Positions 39,982-53,364 of a stretch of DNA of 64,000 nucleotides are shown piece after piece. The stretch covers positions 22,682,213 to 22,746,212 of the forward strand of contig OZ234493.1 of assembly GCA_965153455.1 (NCBI GenBank), written 5' to 3'. The number at the start of each line of letters is the position of its first letter. Positions within the stretch are counted from its first letter, which is position 1. The DNA comes from Sphagnum compactum. Lineage: Eukaryota > Bryophyta > Sphagnopsida > Sphagnales. Made by a program: the position numbers and the translations under genes. Below the pieces are notes generated by a model, which was given only the letters and a program-made list of their open reading frames with translations, searched no databases and was not told the DNA's origin.

Positions 39982-40494
39982 GTATTGGTTGTCAATGGTC
40001 ATGTTCAGGGGTTTTTGTAAAAAAAAATTTCCTTCCAATTTTGTGATATAAGAAATTTGGTGAATTTTTCCCCAGAAAAAGAAAAATTAGTCAAATTTTT
40101 TTTTAAAAAAAATTCCAAAAGCTTCCCAATTTTTTTTGGCCTAAAAAACTACAAAAAATTGGCCATAAAAAAGAACACTGAAATCTCAAGCTAATCAATC
40201 ACCTCAAGATTTCGTTTCATTTTATTTTATTTTAGATTATTGTTACAGTCACAATATAATTTGTTAGAAAATAATCTAATTATCAGGAGTGGAATTTAAT
40301 ACTATTGCATTAAAATTGAGACCTTCCTTGTTGTAAGCTTTTTACATGCAAATCACTTTAAATGAAAATTTAAAATTAATTGAAATTGAAGTTTGTGTTT
40401 TGAATTTTGGAGAAAAAAGTCTGTGTGATATGAAGCAAGCACGGAGTATCTTGGTTCAGACTGACTTACTACCATGGCGGCACATGCACAGGCC

Positions 40495-40498
<4 letters not shown>

Positions 40499-40533
<35 letters not shown>
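40499..40533. repeat. (GA)n microsatellite
   Basis: About 17 GA units, roughly 1.4 kb upstream of the peroxidase start. Confidence 0.92.
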
Positions 40534-40536
<3 letters not shown>

Positions 40537-40779
40537 GGAAGGGGGGAGTAGAGAAGCTGCAAGAAGAAGTGAAGGTTTTGGGGTGCAGTAGTAGAAGCAG
40601 CTGGAATATTCTGCTTGTAATGAGTGGAGTTGGGACTGTGGAGGCAGGCACTGCAGTTGCAGTTGGGCTGGAGATTTTGATCATGGATGATGGTACTACT
40701 AAGCGGTGGGGTTTTAATTTTTTTAAAAATAAATTTAATTAATTAAAAAAATTTGTAATTTATAATTCATGTTTTTATT

Positions 40780-41062
40780 TTGGCGAGTTTAATCCAACTT
40801 GGCCAAGAAAAAGGGGACAGTGCGAATCGTACAAAGGATTTATTTTTCTTTTTGGGAAAAAAAGATTGGGCCGAAAACGCCATATTTCAATGGGGGAAAA
40901 AAAAAATCTGAAATTGCCACATTTATTATATATTAAGTTTCCAGCAGCATGAAGCCAAAACATTGGCAGGAATGCTAAAACTTTTTAAATGTCCACTCTG
41001 ACTTGTAGCCAAATTTGGCTAAGTCCTCTTGTGGATGATTGCCAATCCACCTACCTCAGAAA
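40780..41062 (-). mobile_element. LTR-like dispersed repeat, inverted copy D
   Basis: On the minus strand it reads TGAGGTAGGTGG...ATCCACAAGAGG, then TTAGCCAAATTTGGCTACA. This matches closely the copy at 52,455-52,507. Similarity beyond the core is weaker. Confidence 0.5.
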
Positions 41063-41365
41063 ATTGGGGAATTTTAAAATAATTTTAAAAAAAAATAAGG
41101 GCATAAAAAATTATAATTATAATTATAAAAAAATATTAATAAATAAATTTAGAAAAAAAAAAAAAAACCCCGTCATGCAGCAAATGGTAGGTCAAAATTG
41201 GCTTTGGGTAGCTGCATTCAATTTCACTCATGCTGGATGGCTGGCTGGCTGACTGGCTTGCTGCTGTTGCAGACTCTCAAAGCTGGAAGGATCATATTTT
41301 GCTGTCGTGTGCTTGCTGATCTCATCGACGATGGCACGCGCTTTCGTGTGTTTTTTCCCCCCTCC

Positions 41366-41920
41366 CCTCTCTCTCTCTCTCTGTCTCTTTCCAACTCGCT
41401 CATGGATGGTTGTCAATCCAGCTAAGATAGATGCAGATCATAGCTGCAGCTGGATGCCGTGTCTGTTCACCTGTTGTTCATGTTACAGCAGTTATTGATC
41501 TTAGTAGAAGTCACACAATGTGTTGTGATCACAACCACCTAATGGAAAGCCACTGACATAGTGTGCCTTGCTTCTTCCTCCTCTTCTTCTTCTTATTTAC
41601 AACAGCTTCTAGATAATCAAGTGCTCGGCAGCTAGTTAGCTAGGTGCGCATATAGATCTGACTGAGACATCAGAGACCCAGAGAAAGACACACACACAAG
41701 CTGAGACAGAGACACAAACACAATCACACACATACACAGACACAGAGTACTTAGTGAAATTCTAGCAGCAAGCAAGCAAGCAAGCAATAGGTGATGCATT
41801 TCAGCTGCTGATTGAATGAGCAAGAGATCAGTCGACCAGCAGAAGCAAGAATCAGTTGGCATTTGAATCGACAGACTGACTGCAATTTACAGGAGCTGTA
41901 CAACTACGAATTTTGCAGAA
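41366..41920 (+). promoter_or_regulatory. Peroxidase upstream and leader region
   Basis: It has a CT tract at 41,366-41,382, a CTTCTT-rich stretch near 41,576 and CA/AGCA-type repeats at 41,690-41,790. A possible TATA-like CATATAGA lies near 41,649. The transcription start cannot be fixed. Confidence 0.35.
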
Positions 41921-44321
41921 ATGGCGGTTGCTGTTTTGAGATCATGTGGGTTGCAGAGCGGGTGCGTATCGAGGAGGAGGAGGAGTAGGAGAACTGCACA
42001 GGCTGCTACTGATCACAGCTCTTCTTCTACTACGCTAAATTTGGTCTTTGCTGGCGCAGTTTGGTTGATTACTGGATTTCTTCTATTTTGCTGTTCCTGT
42101 GTTGTGGCCGCGGAGTCCAAAGCTGCCACGGTTCGCCCTGATCTCGCCTTAGGAACTGGATTCTATCAAACGTCGTGCCCGGAATTACAGGACATAGTTT
42201 CATCAGTTGTGGCAAGCCATGTACGAAAGGACCCGACATCAGGTGCTCCTCTAGTGCGCTTGTTCTTCCACGACTGTGCTGTCAATGTAAGTAAGCAAAT
42301 CTCCTTGTCTCGGCGGCCTCTCAATATTCAGACCCTCTTCTGCTCCTGCCATTCATAATATAAGTTTTCACTAATATCTGATCAGTTAGGGTCCCTTTCC
42401 ATTAGGTTGCTGTGATCACAACTACACCCAATAAGCTCTGATCACTTCAGCCTTGTTACAACAGTTTGCTTCCCATTGCAGCTACCTGCAATGGACTAAA
42501 AAAATATAGCTCTTGAATGTAACTTTTAGTTACTCATAAGTTCCAATTGAAAAAATTGTGATAAACATCATCTTATGGTGATTCACAACTCTCATAGCTC
42601 CTGCATTTGATCAATGTAAAGCTGCGTGAAATGAAAAGGATTTTGTCATAATAGCCCCGAATCAAAAGATATCCTTAGAGACTACCGATGCAAATTGTGA
42701 AGGATCTAATCCGGGAGCTGGGGTCACCATTTCTCAGTCAATATTTTAAGTGGGTTTGCTTAGACCAGATGCAAAACCCAAAAAAAATAAGACTGGACAT
42801 AGACTGGACATGAAGAGTACTGAAGAATTTCGGACTGTAATTGAGAGTGCTAGAGTACACATGACTTACTTGCACGCAGGATTCTTCTTGACAAGTTTGT
42901 GCATGATGCGTGCAGGGTTGTGATGCATCCGTGTTGATCGATTCCACTCCCAACAATACTGCAGAGAAAGATGCAGTGCCCAACCTAACCTTAGCAGGAT
43001 TCAACGTCATCAGCGACATCAAGAGTCAGGTAGAAGCAAGATGCGCTGGTATTGTTTCATGCGCCGACATCATAGCTCTCGCTGCCAAAGACGCTGTTGC
43101 ACAGGTATATACATACAGAGACTTTTCTTCCATGTCCATGCCCATGTGACCTTGGCTCTGCCCTTCAAGGTAGAGGAGATAAATTGTGATACACCCACAA
43201 GAAATGAGCCGAAGTTTGGTATCCCTACATTCTAGGGAACATTTTAAATCTTCTTGCATCAGTCAGGGATTCTCAGCTTGATTACAACAGCAGCAGCAAA
43301 TTAGTTTTCCCCTTGAAAATAATACCAATAATAACTTTTTCTTTTGTTGTCTCTTGCAACTTTGTTGCAGCAAGGAGGACCCAATTGGATTGTGGAGTTG
43401 GGAAGGAGAGATGGTGTTGTGTCATCTGCTGCAGAGGCTACAGCTCTACTACCTTCCTCTCATTCCAATGCTCAATCACTGATTGCCGCTTTTGCTACAC
43501 TTAACTTGACTTCCCAAGACTTGGTCACATTGTCTGGTGAGCCCAATCATACATATATATCTACTTACTTACGTCTTGATTCTCAACAAATGAAAAAAAT
43601 GAGAAAGAAAGAAAGAGAGAGAGTGGGTTGCTGCTGCTTGTTTTGTGCTTTTACCACAAAACACTTTGACTACAACAGTCTTGATGAGGTTTAAGGGTAC
43701 AGCAATTTGAGGTTTTAACCTCCCAATTCCTTATCAAGTAGTTGAAGGATGAGGTGAGGGGTCGATACCAGACCAACACTGGTAGAGATGGGAGACAATA
43801 TCTTACAATTTCCAATTGTGAATTTTAGCTGACTGTCAGTATTGGGGCTGAGCTTCCATCATTGTAAGTTTGAAATTTTTTCTCTAAGGTTTGGGGAGCT
43901 TGGAATCTGTGCAGGAGCTCATACATTTGGAAGAGCGCATTGTACAGAAGTGGCAAGACGGTTCTATGGCTTCAACAGCACTACTGGGATGGACCCAACA
44001 CTCTCAGCCAAATATGGAGAGATGCTGAGGTCTTTGTGTCCACTACCGCTCAGTCCAACAGCAACAGTACCACTCGACCCAGTAACTCCAAATGTGTTTG
44101 ATAAGGTTTACTACTCAGATTTATTGCAAGGGAAGGGCTTGATGTCATCCGATGCTGGGCTGGTGGCAGATCCACATACAGCTCGTATTGTACTGGAGTA
44201 CTCACAAAGCAAAGCTGCGTTCTTTGAGCAATTTGCTACATCTATGATCAAATTGGGTCGGGTAGGAGTGAAATTGGGATCAGAAGGACAAGTGAGAAGA
44301 AACTGTTCAGCTGTAAACTGA
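41921..44321 (+). CDS. Class III peroxidase (secretory plant peroxidase)
   Basis: Exons 41921-42286, 42916-43104, 43371-43536 and 43915-44321 give 375 residues, with the classic three-intron layout. The distal haem pocket is R113, F116, H117 in RLFFHDC. The proximal haem ligand is H243 in [13 protein letters not shown]. All eight conserved cysteines are present (86, 119, 124, 165, 171, 250, 282, 371). The enzyme oxidises phenolics with hydrogen peroxide, or makes reactive oxygen, in the apoplast, acting in lignin or suberin coupling and wall remodelling. The mature part starts near residue 80. A hydrophobic stretch at about 40-64 is preceded by an unusually long, basic N-terminal segment (RRRRSRR at 18-24), so it could be a signal peptide or a membrane anchor. 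The usual F after HDC is A120 (HDCAVNGCDAS). Confidence 0.95.
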
Positions 44322-47300
44322 GCCAGGCTTGTGCACTAGATTCAAGTGTAAAGGAGAATGGACAATCCCAAGTTGTCTTTAAGTAAATAGTTCCCCCATT
44401 TTATGTCCCAGCTCCTGCCCCTTTACTGCTTCACTCCAGAGATGCCAAAACTCAATCAAATCAGGCAGGACAATTCCCAATTCTTTCCCCCAAAGACTTT
44501 TGAAGCTCTAGCCTTCTGCACATCAGCATTGCCCATATACCTTCTACCTATTGTATCTATGCAAGAGGAGAGGTTTGTGCCACAATACTCTCTCATATGT
44601 ACATTGTGACAACAACCCAATACTCTTGGGTTCCTAGACAAAGCCCAGGTCAGGCCTAATTAAGCCCTCTTGCAATCTTGTTTTGGCCGACAGTAAGTAA
44701 TTTTTAAAAGCTTGCTTCATACAGAGAGCTAGAGATGTTATGATAGGAGGCTTGTGTTACCTTTTTGAAAAAGGGTAGAACAATTGCCGACAGAGTCGGG
44801 GTCACAAATACTATCAAATTCTTTTATTGTAATTAAAGACCAATTTTTACAATGTTGAAAGGATATTATTTTTATATCCGACTTACTTATGAGTAGAATT
44901 ATCATTAGCAAAGAGGTGCAAATTCAAAGCAAAAAGTTATAGGAAAAAGGGGCTCTGGATCAAAGTGAATGTGTCAATGAGAGAAATTTGTGAGACCCAC
45001 CAAGCTAATTACGTGCATAAACTCTACTAGTATGCTAATTGGAAGTCACCGGATCATCATTGGAAAATGCTTGTAGTAGTTCAAATATGAATTCTCTTTG
45101 TTGTCCAGGAATGTGAAGAAGATCAATAATATATTGGGTCCAGAATACTAACATTCATAATTGCGGGTGTTGATTTAGTTTGCCATAGAGGTGAGAATCT
45201 TGAGGAATTACAATTATCCCACTCAAGGCACACATTCTAATTGCTTTAGATTTCAATTTAGGGTTTAGTCTGGGTGTGCAAAGTCCCCGCAAAGCATGCA
45301 TGTCTATATAACACTTTGAACCAAAGATGAACAAAATTCCAGGCAGAAAATTTCAGCTGAATTGTTATGGATTAAGCTATTGAAATCTTCATGGAGTTTT
45401 TGGGGGCTCTGATTTTGTAGGGATTAAACAAAGATTATTTTGAACTCTTTAAACTTGGGGATTTCTCAGCTGTCTTAATTCAGGTATGGATTTAAGAAAT
45501 TCATAGAGTTTTAATGCATTTTTGGCATCAATCTTTTAGGGTAAGGGCACAACTCATTTGCTCTTGAAGTTTGACAGAAGTGTATCAATTAGAACTTAGG
45601 TGGTCAAATTTAGCTTAGCACCATGAGGTGCCTTTTTCAAATGGCTTGAATTCCCTCATTGAACTGGATGACATTAGCTAGTCTATTATCTTGGCCCCCT
45701 TATCACATCCCAATCTACAAGCATTCATCCACTCACCAAAACATGCGAGCTCTCATTTGAATGAAAAGCTAGATAAAGAAAACACCTTGTTTCTTTCAGA
45801 ATTTACAAAAGCTTCATAGATTGTTACACATTATTAAGTAGCTAAGGAGTCCTCCAATGTAGGGATTGTTTGAGGTAAATTGGCTTAGCTAAGGAGTCCT
45901 CCAATGTAGGGATTGTTTGAGGTAAATTGGCTTACTTCAAGCGAAATGAAATCATAGCTATTTAAATGGACTCTAAGGTTAATGTTAAGCTATTGGTTAA
46001 AGGTTAGGGTTATGGAATTAAGTTTCAATGCATAATTTCCTTAAATTGGTTGCATGTGTTTCAACCCATAAACACGTGAATATGGTAGAGAGCATGCACA
46101 AATTTTGATGTTTTTTTTTTATACAAAAGATGCAATGGGAGAAAACACAACTAATGGGTATCAAGGTTACCAAGAGGGATGTCCCTCAACTTGGGATGTC
46201 CCTGAGCTGGGATGTCCATGTGGGATGAAAAATGATGAGACGAGTGGATTATGACCAAAAGCCCTCATGTAAATGGGAACAACCCCTAAAACACAAGTCT
46301 AAGTTTTTTCAATTCATTCCCCCCAATACCCCTTGTAATTCACCATAATTGTACACATGTTTCATCCACCTATTATCCAACCCTAGCACCCTCTAGGTGA
46401 AAGCCTTGGGTGTTTAATTTGGACTATCAAAGTTGTAGCTTTCTAAATTGTAAATGAACTTAAAATGTGGAATCATATTCAACATTAATATTGTTAATTT
46501 TGAATTATGTATGTTACAATAGACTTGAAGAAGAATCATATTGAAAAAATGGATGAGTTCTAAGAAAATCTAAAGGATTCATTATGGACTTTTGAAGCAA
46601 CGACACTATGTTTATCATACATATAAAATAAAAAATGTGAAAAATGTCATAATAATGTCAAAATAAAAATAATAAAATAAGCCACCATCAATGAGGAGTT
46701 CAAAGATAAGATGCATTGAAACTTTCTTAATACAAGATACTTTAATTTTTGAAAAATTAGAATTATGTCATGATTTTCATGATTTTTTTTTCATGTCACA
46801 TTGAAATCTTTGAACTTTCACATGGATGTTTTGAGCAATCACATGTCTAATGATTTCTATAAAGTGACTTATCAATACTTTTGACCAAAAGCATAAGGTA
46901 TACCTATAGGATATATAGTTTGATAATTATTGAAATTGTAAGATTTTAGCTAACGTAAGATGTGAATTTTTCAAAATGTCAAAAGTGAATCACATAATCT
47001 TGTTGTTAGGATAGATGTAAGAAAAATTTCACTTTTAGTGGGTTTTAATTTCTAAATCTCAAATTTAACCTTAATTTCTAAATCCTAAACTCTAATTGAT
47101 TGAGATGTGTCATTCTATGCCAACTAAACTTTAAAACTTAAACCAAGTGGCAATTTTTAAATAATTTTAAAAATTACATGTGTTAGATGTTAATTGATTC
47201 ACATGTTGTATATATTCAAATATTTATGTTGATGGATTTAATTTATTATCAAATTTTATCAAGACACATGGCATTTGTTAAATCGTTAGTTGATGACACA

Positions 47301-48959
47301 TTTTAATTGGCCAATTTATAAATTCCATCCATTCAAAAATCCATGTGGCATCTTATGAATAATTTTACAATTTTCACACTATGTCAAAACATGGCATCCA
47401 TGATTGGTCTTTTTTTACTAGGTTAGTTGTTTATGCCATTTTTAGTCATTTATGCCATGTGTCACATATTGATTGGCTTGTGCATATGTTGAGTTAAATA
47501 ATTTATTATAGTATGAATTTAAAATCAAATTAGGTTGAAACACAGGGCCAACCATGATATCAATTTTAGTAGTCCTACATGTATATTATTTATTGAAATT
47601 ACACATGGCATCATAACAATGGGCTAGTAGGAATAATGCTAATAATATAATTTTCCATCCAACAACTCGGATTCACTTGATGCTTGTCATGTCTGTAATC
47701 ATACATTTCATATGATTACAAATAATGTCCTAAATGTATGTAGTTGTCATCCCAAAGCACTATAATCATATGTTGTAAACTACTAAAGTCATGGTTAGTC
47801 ATGGTATGGCATTTGCAAGTATGATCATGCCCGTGACTAATGGTATGAAGTAACAAGTCCTTATTGATTATGTAGTCATCTAGTCATTTGTCTTTATACA
47901 ACTACATATGTAGTCATGGATTTAGTTATAAAATGACATTTATGGCTAATGGTTGGTCAGGGTGTTACTTGAAATATGGGACATTCATACTATTCCCTAA
48001 CGACCCACCTCCTCCAATTTCAAAAGTTGAAAGGATAACATTTCACAACATACAAGGCAAGGATGATGGGTGGGTGAACATGCATTATTCCATTGGAAAA
48101 AAATCCTAGGGGGAGGAATCATGAAAACTTCAACATGTAACTTCATGTTCTTGATTGTTTATAAGAATCAATCCTTATAATGCCTCAATTTGAAATTCAA
48201 TCTATAATGACAATAATTTTTAAATAACTAGGTCTTGAACTACTAATGGACCTTTGGGATAGATTCGATAGTTTGGATGCTAAAAGTTTTGGTAAAATGA
48301 TTCAAACCACATTTGAATTGGCACGAGCCAAACTACCTTGCAACTTTGGCAAGTGGAGAGATTATGTGGACTTCTTAGTTGATTTGCAATAGTTTGCCAC
48401 GATCAAATCAAACACATATGCAAGGAATAGGGCGTTGGAACTAACAAATTTGTATTTTTATTTGATCCAACTACAAATGTTTTGGCAATGGGTTTGATAA
48501 CACTAGGAGATGTGGCATGTTTTGTGGTCAAGGGAACCATTTGAAGATTGAATTATGGCTACAAAATCTTTGAGGACGTTCAAGGTTGAAAGAAAGAATT
48601 TGGATTTAAGCCATGTGTTTACAATTTTCAATAAGTTGTCCACTTTCATTAGTCAAACAATTTGATTTCCTTGAGAGATCACAATTAATGATTTCCTTGG
48701 AAACAAAAAGAGATGATAAAAGGAAACATGGGTAAAATGTTGTTTACTTTGTCTTTTGTGTTTTTGCATGTAATCTTACATTGTGGGCCTAAAACCAAGC
48801 TTACCATTCCAATGGTTGGGGTGTGAGCTACATGGTCTTTTATGTTGTGGGTGGCCCCAAAGGATTTCATTTGTTAATGATCTTGTGATTGGGGTTTAAT
48901 CTGAGCTTTGTCTATTTCTCCTTGAATTTTGGAATATTTTCTTTGACTAGTTGTTTAGT
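44322..48959. other. AT-rich intergenic region, no supported gene
   Basis: It begins with the peroxidase 3' untranslated region. It contains a 47-bp tandem duplication, three GGGATGTCC strings near 46,177-46,217 and frequent TAGTCATG strings at 47.7-47.95 kb. No gene seen. Confidence 0.5.
45841..45934. repeat. Perfect 47-bp tandem duplication
   Basis: Two identical copies begin GCTAAGGAGTCCTCCAATG at 45,841 and 45,888. Identity implies a recent event or an assembly artefact. Confidence 0.95.
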
Positions 48960-50620
48960 TCCCTTTGTCAAATATGGTGCATAACGATTCATCTTTGCGG
49001 TTGAAGAGTTTTTTCCCTTTGACAACCATTCAAGAGGTTTTTTGCCCTCAACATCACTAACCATCCTTATTTTATTGTGATTCAATTATTCCTTGACGAT
49101 GGACAAAACCATTTATTTGTCAATTTTCATGAAATCATATAATGATATACTTTCTTCACTATTCATTGCAAAAGGAACAACTTTAGTTGTGATTGGGTTC
49201 AAATTTAAGTACATATTCATAAACTAAAAATAGAAACAACCCATACCTATCATATTCACCTTCAATCCAAAGTGTTATTTCATTCCCAACATATTGGATC
49301 ACACTAGCTTTAACCCTTTGAAATGCGGGTCCAACATTACATTCAATATTTTATGAACTTTGTACTCATGAAAGGTCAACATAAATGAAAGGAAGGGGCC
49401 TATAATTGTTATAACTTTTTTGCATCTATTGATGTAAGACTTGAAGTTCTGCATCAAAATCTTGGATGTTTGAAGACCTTGGTGCCAAGCTTTGTATTTG
49501 CATTTGGATGATAAGAAAAATTGTGATAATAAATGAATAAGAAAATAACCAATATCCTTTGCTTTGGTTAACAACAGATTTGTTGACAACGTGGTAAAAA
49601 TTATAAGGTGCAATTTATTGAAAAAAGTATAATTTATTTCAATGTAAATAGGTGTGTTTCAAGTTCACAAGTTATACTTAAAATATAATTTATCTAGAAT
49701 ATGCCGTTATTTCATAAATTTTTTAAAAATACCCTTTTATTTCATATATCTAACATCCTATAAAAGATTCTACGAATTCCAACACCTCATAAGAAACAAC
49801 AAAAATTAGGGTAGTGGTTATAGTTGAAAGATTGCTACCTTTGCCTTTGACATATTATGCAATTATTTTTACATTTAGCCCATTTGTTTGTAGTACTTGA
49901 TTCATTTGTAGAATCATGGTAGGTTTAGATGTGTCAATTGTTTCAAATAAATCAATAGTTACATGGTAGGGACCCCAAATTTGGGTTTAAAAATGAATAA
50001 TCATAACAAAAGTGTTGATTCCTCCTTCCAACATCCATAACTTGTCAAAATTGACTTTGCAAGTGTCACAAGATTGAATAGGTTACTCAATGAATTTCTC
50101 TTTTATCGTTTCAACCAACTTTGGCAAAGTTTCATGCATTAGGGTACAGTTGATGGAAACCTAGTACAAGGATTTTGTCTCAAGACTAATCTTCTAAGAA
50201 ATGGAAACTCACCAAAAAACAAAGGCACTAGTTCCTTAGCAATAAATAAGACCAAATCCTTTTCGAATTGTTTTTTATGATGATCATTCTTTTGTTGATT
50301 GTCGATATTGAAATGCATTCTTTTCACATTCACCCCATTCAATTTATAACTCAGATTGCCCTTTCTTGCTCTTGGAGATGGATCAATTTTGATAAGACAA
50401 AACACATCTTAGATTTTTACAATTAATTGGATTTGATTTTGGAGTTGGAATTGGTGTAGCTATAATTGGTGTGTAAGATGCCCATGTAGTGGTAGTCCAA
50501 TCTTTTAGCTTCCAAAAATCACGATGTTTTGCCAATAACGGTCACTATAATGCATCCATCATTGTGGAAGATATCTCTGCAACAACATTAGGAGTCGAAT
50601 CACATCTAATTGATGGTTGA
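48960..50620 (-). mobile_element. Degenerate hAT-type DNA transposon (transposase relic)
   Basis: On the minus strand, broken frames give blocks in transposase order: FEKDLVLFIAKELVPLFF near 50,260, GSNLSTITTTL near 49,830, and HEYKVHKILNVMLDPHFKGL near 49,370-49,320. The last matches the conserved block before the C-terminal dimerisation region of hAT transposases (MLDPRYK type). Stops and frame changes separate them. No BED finger, terminal inverted repeats or 8-bp target duplication was located, so the ends are approximate. Superfamily assignment is from recalled motif similarity. Confidence 0.65.
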
Positions 50621-51283
50621 TGATGCTGCAATAATAGAACCACAACATTTCCTATCAACTAAATCAGTGAAAATGTCAATCATTTTGTGAAATTGATTTT
50701 CAACTTCTTCCGCCTTTGCAACATCTCCTACAAAATTCCTTAAAATAACAAGACTTAATAAATGTTCAACCAAAAACAAAAAGCCTAAATGACAAACATA
50801 AACATAAAAGATTGAAAAAACAAAACACAAACGGGTAGTGAACATTTTAAGAGATGAATGACAAGGAGTAACCAAAACACTTGAACAATGAACAAAAACC
50901 AAAGTCTCTTAGTAGCAAACAACCAATCCAAAAAGCAATAATAGCAAATGCACTTGAGTGATGAGTAGCCATTTAAGTGATAAGCAACAACCAAAAATTT
51001 GCTAGGTTCCTAATCTTCTCCTAGGTTCTAGTTTGGGTCCTTTGGATTGAAAATGGAATTGATGATTTTTCCCCACCAAAGTAGGTACTTGCCCAACATT
51101 GGTCGCAATGTTGCAACCTGTGGTATTGTGCGACAACAGAATTTTTATTTTTCTTTTTTAGAGCTTATATACTTTTAACCAGCAGATATATATATTTCTC
51201 AAAATTTTATTTTTATCTTTAATTTAGTTGATATACTAGAATTCATATACCTCCCCACCAATCTTCTTTGTAAAAAAATGTGA

Positions 51284-51530
51284 TGTTGCACCCAAAATGG
51301 TGATCCGCCACAAGAGGATTTAGCTAAATTTGGTTACTTGCTAGAACCTACTATCTAAATATGGCAACTTTTTAAAGAAGAAAGCTAGAATTTTATCTAA
51401 ATCTGCCAATTTTTTTTGGTGATTTCATAGCTTTCTTCTGGAATTCTATTTGAAATTTTTCTAAAAGCCTTTGATGATGTTGTGGGGCCCTTTCTCTTTG
51501 CAAAATGGCAAAAAAATGTCAAAAAAAAAA
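51284..51530 (+). mobile_element. LTR-like dispersed repeat, copy B
   Basis: It starts TGTTGCACCC and contains CCACAAGAGGATTTAGC, AATCTGCCAATTTTTTTT and CATAGCTTTCTTC in the same order as copy A. Confidence 0.55.
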
Positions 51531-52448
51531 GCACTGCTCCCCATCACTGGTCCTAACCAGTGTTGTCTGGTTGTGTATTTTTGTGCTTCTCAAACTCAGA
51601 TTGTAATACCTGGCCATTGTGAGGGATCATCCAATATCCAAATGTTATGATTAAGGTAGGACCAGTTTTGTTGGCTTCTTACTTTGAAAGGGAACCTCCA
51701 ATGCAGTTTTCAACTTTTTTTCTTCTTAAATCTTTGGTTCCAGTTCAAGGATATTTCTTAAAAAAACTGAAAGAACCTCAAGATAAACCCTAAACCCCTG
51801 AACCCAATTCTTCACATTTCAACACTCCTGGCTCTTGATTTAAAAAAAACAATCCTAGGCAAGTCTGGTTCCAAACCAGATCTAGACTTTCTACCAACCT
51901 GTGCATAGTGCAAATTGAATTTTTTCTAGTTACGAGCACCAAACAATCAATAAAAAGTGACTGCCTAACATATCAACTACATGTCTAAAACACCCCAAAA
52001 CACAAAAAAAAAACCAAAACAAAAAAAAATTGCATACTAGAGACAATTCCATTTTAAAAAATTAAAAATACCCAAATTTTAAATTTTAAACATTGAAATT
52101 ATAGAATACTTTTTAAAAAAAATGAACAATCAAAACCCATATGAAATGGATTTTGAGTCTGGTTTTGGTTCCATGTAAGGTTCTAGCCAGAGGCTGCTGG
52201 TTCCCATTTCTGGTTTGTTGGCTGGTTGTCAGATCCAGTTAGACTGGTTCTTTTCAAATTTCAAAACCAACAATGTACATACCCAATAATTGAACTAAGA
52301 GCTGAAGCCGAAAACCAACCAACAACCAAGAATCTACTACACTAGTAGATGCAAATAGGTTTCTCTCATGCAATGAATGCACAAAGCTTAGAAAATAGAC
52401 AGAATTTATGGCCACCAGGAGGGGGATTTTTTTTTTTTGTTTTTCAAT

Positions 52449-52580
52449 TTTGTGAGGTAGGTGGGTCGGTCATCCACAAGAGGTTTTAGCCAAATTTGGC
52501 TACAGGTCAGACAAAGAGGGAATTTACCTGCCTATGTCTTAGCTAGGGACTAATGTTTAAATATGGCGATTCGACAACTG
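52449..52580 (+). mobile_element. LTR-like dispersed repeat, copy C (partial)
   Basis: ATCCACAAGAGGTTTTAGCC followed by AAATTTGGCTACAGGTCAG matches the inverted copy D almost base for base. Confidence 0.55.
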
Positions 52581-52747
52581 ACAAATCCATGACAAATCCA
52601 TCAAAAAACACAAGGCATATTTACAATTCACTTACGAAAAACATTAAGCGAACTTATTAAGTTAAGAGCTGGCTCCCCAACATAAGAACAAATTGGCAAC
52701 TTTCAGTCAAATCACAATTAATTATAAATTTGTCTTCATGATGATGA

Positions 52748-52770
52748 TGCTGCTGCTGCTGCTGCTGCTG
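52748..52770. repeat. (TGC)n trinucleotide repeat
   Basis: About seven to eight TGC units after a short GATGAT run. Confidence 0.9.
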
Positions 52771-53321
52771 TTCTACCAGAAAGCTGAATACCTATAAGTT
52801 TGAACTAACTATTCAGAACTAGTTTAGCCAGTTCAACCTTATTCAGAATTCAAATTTCTAAATTTCAGTTTGAGAGCTGAATATTATTAAGTTATGAATC
52901 TTAGTACTTCTGAATCTATAATTAGTTTAAGTAACTTGTTTGTAACTAATTAACCCAATTTTTTTTCTCTCATCAAAGAAAGGCTCCTCTTGAGGGTGTT
53001 CAACTGCAGTTTGCCTGTGACTGATTTGTGCAAAATAATTCACTGGGGTCTCTACTCTCCCAATTGACTCTTTAAGAATGTGAAAGAAGTGGAGGGACAA
53101 TTTTGTCAGCTAGCTGAATGAACTGGGCCACTAAAACTAGCAACTTACTTGGGTCAACTGGTTTAGCAAACTTGTTCAGCAAGGCACTTTGCTTCTAACA
53201 ATGGTTCAATGGTGAGTATAAAATTGTCACATTGGGTGCATACAGTTTTCAAGAATATTTTAGAATAAGAAATCACCTAAGGGTGCGAGGTTGACTCTTA
53301 TTAGGGTGAATGAATCCCCTC

Positions 53322-53323
<2 letters not shown>

Positions 53324-53356
<33 letters not shown>

Positions 53357-53364
53357 GGTGGTGG
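53324..53364. repeat. (GAT)n(GGT)n compound repeat
   Basis: About six GAT units followed by about eight GGT units, roughly 180 bp past the KCS stop codon. Confidence 0.9.

Larger units (their letters stand above)
36838..41365. other. Microsatellite-rich intergenic region, no supported gene
   Basis: A GC-richer piece at 37.37-37.80 kb is open on both strands (minus 139 codons from GTG, plus 88 codons from TTG) but lacks ATG starts or known domains. Purine- and pyrimidine-rich simple repeats follow, including CTCC/CTTC runs at 38,281-38,313, then a telomere-like tract and an inverted dispersed-repeat copy. Confidence 0.45.
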
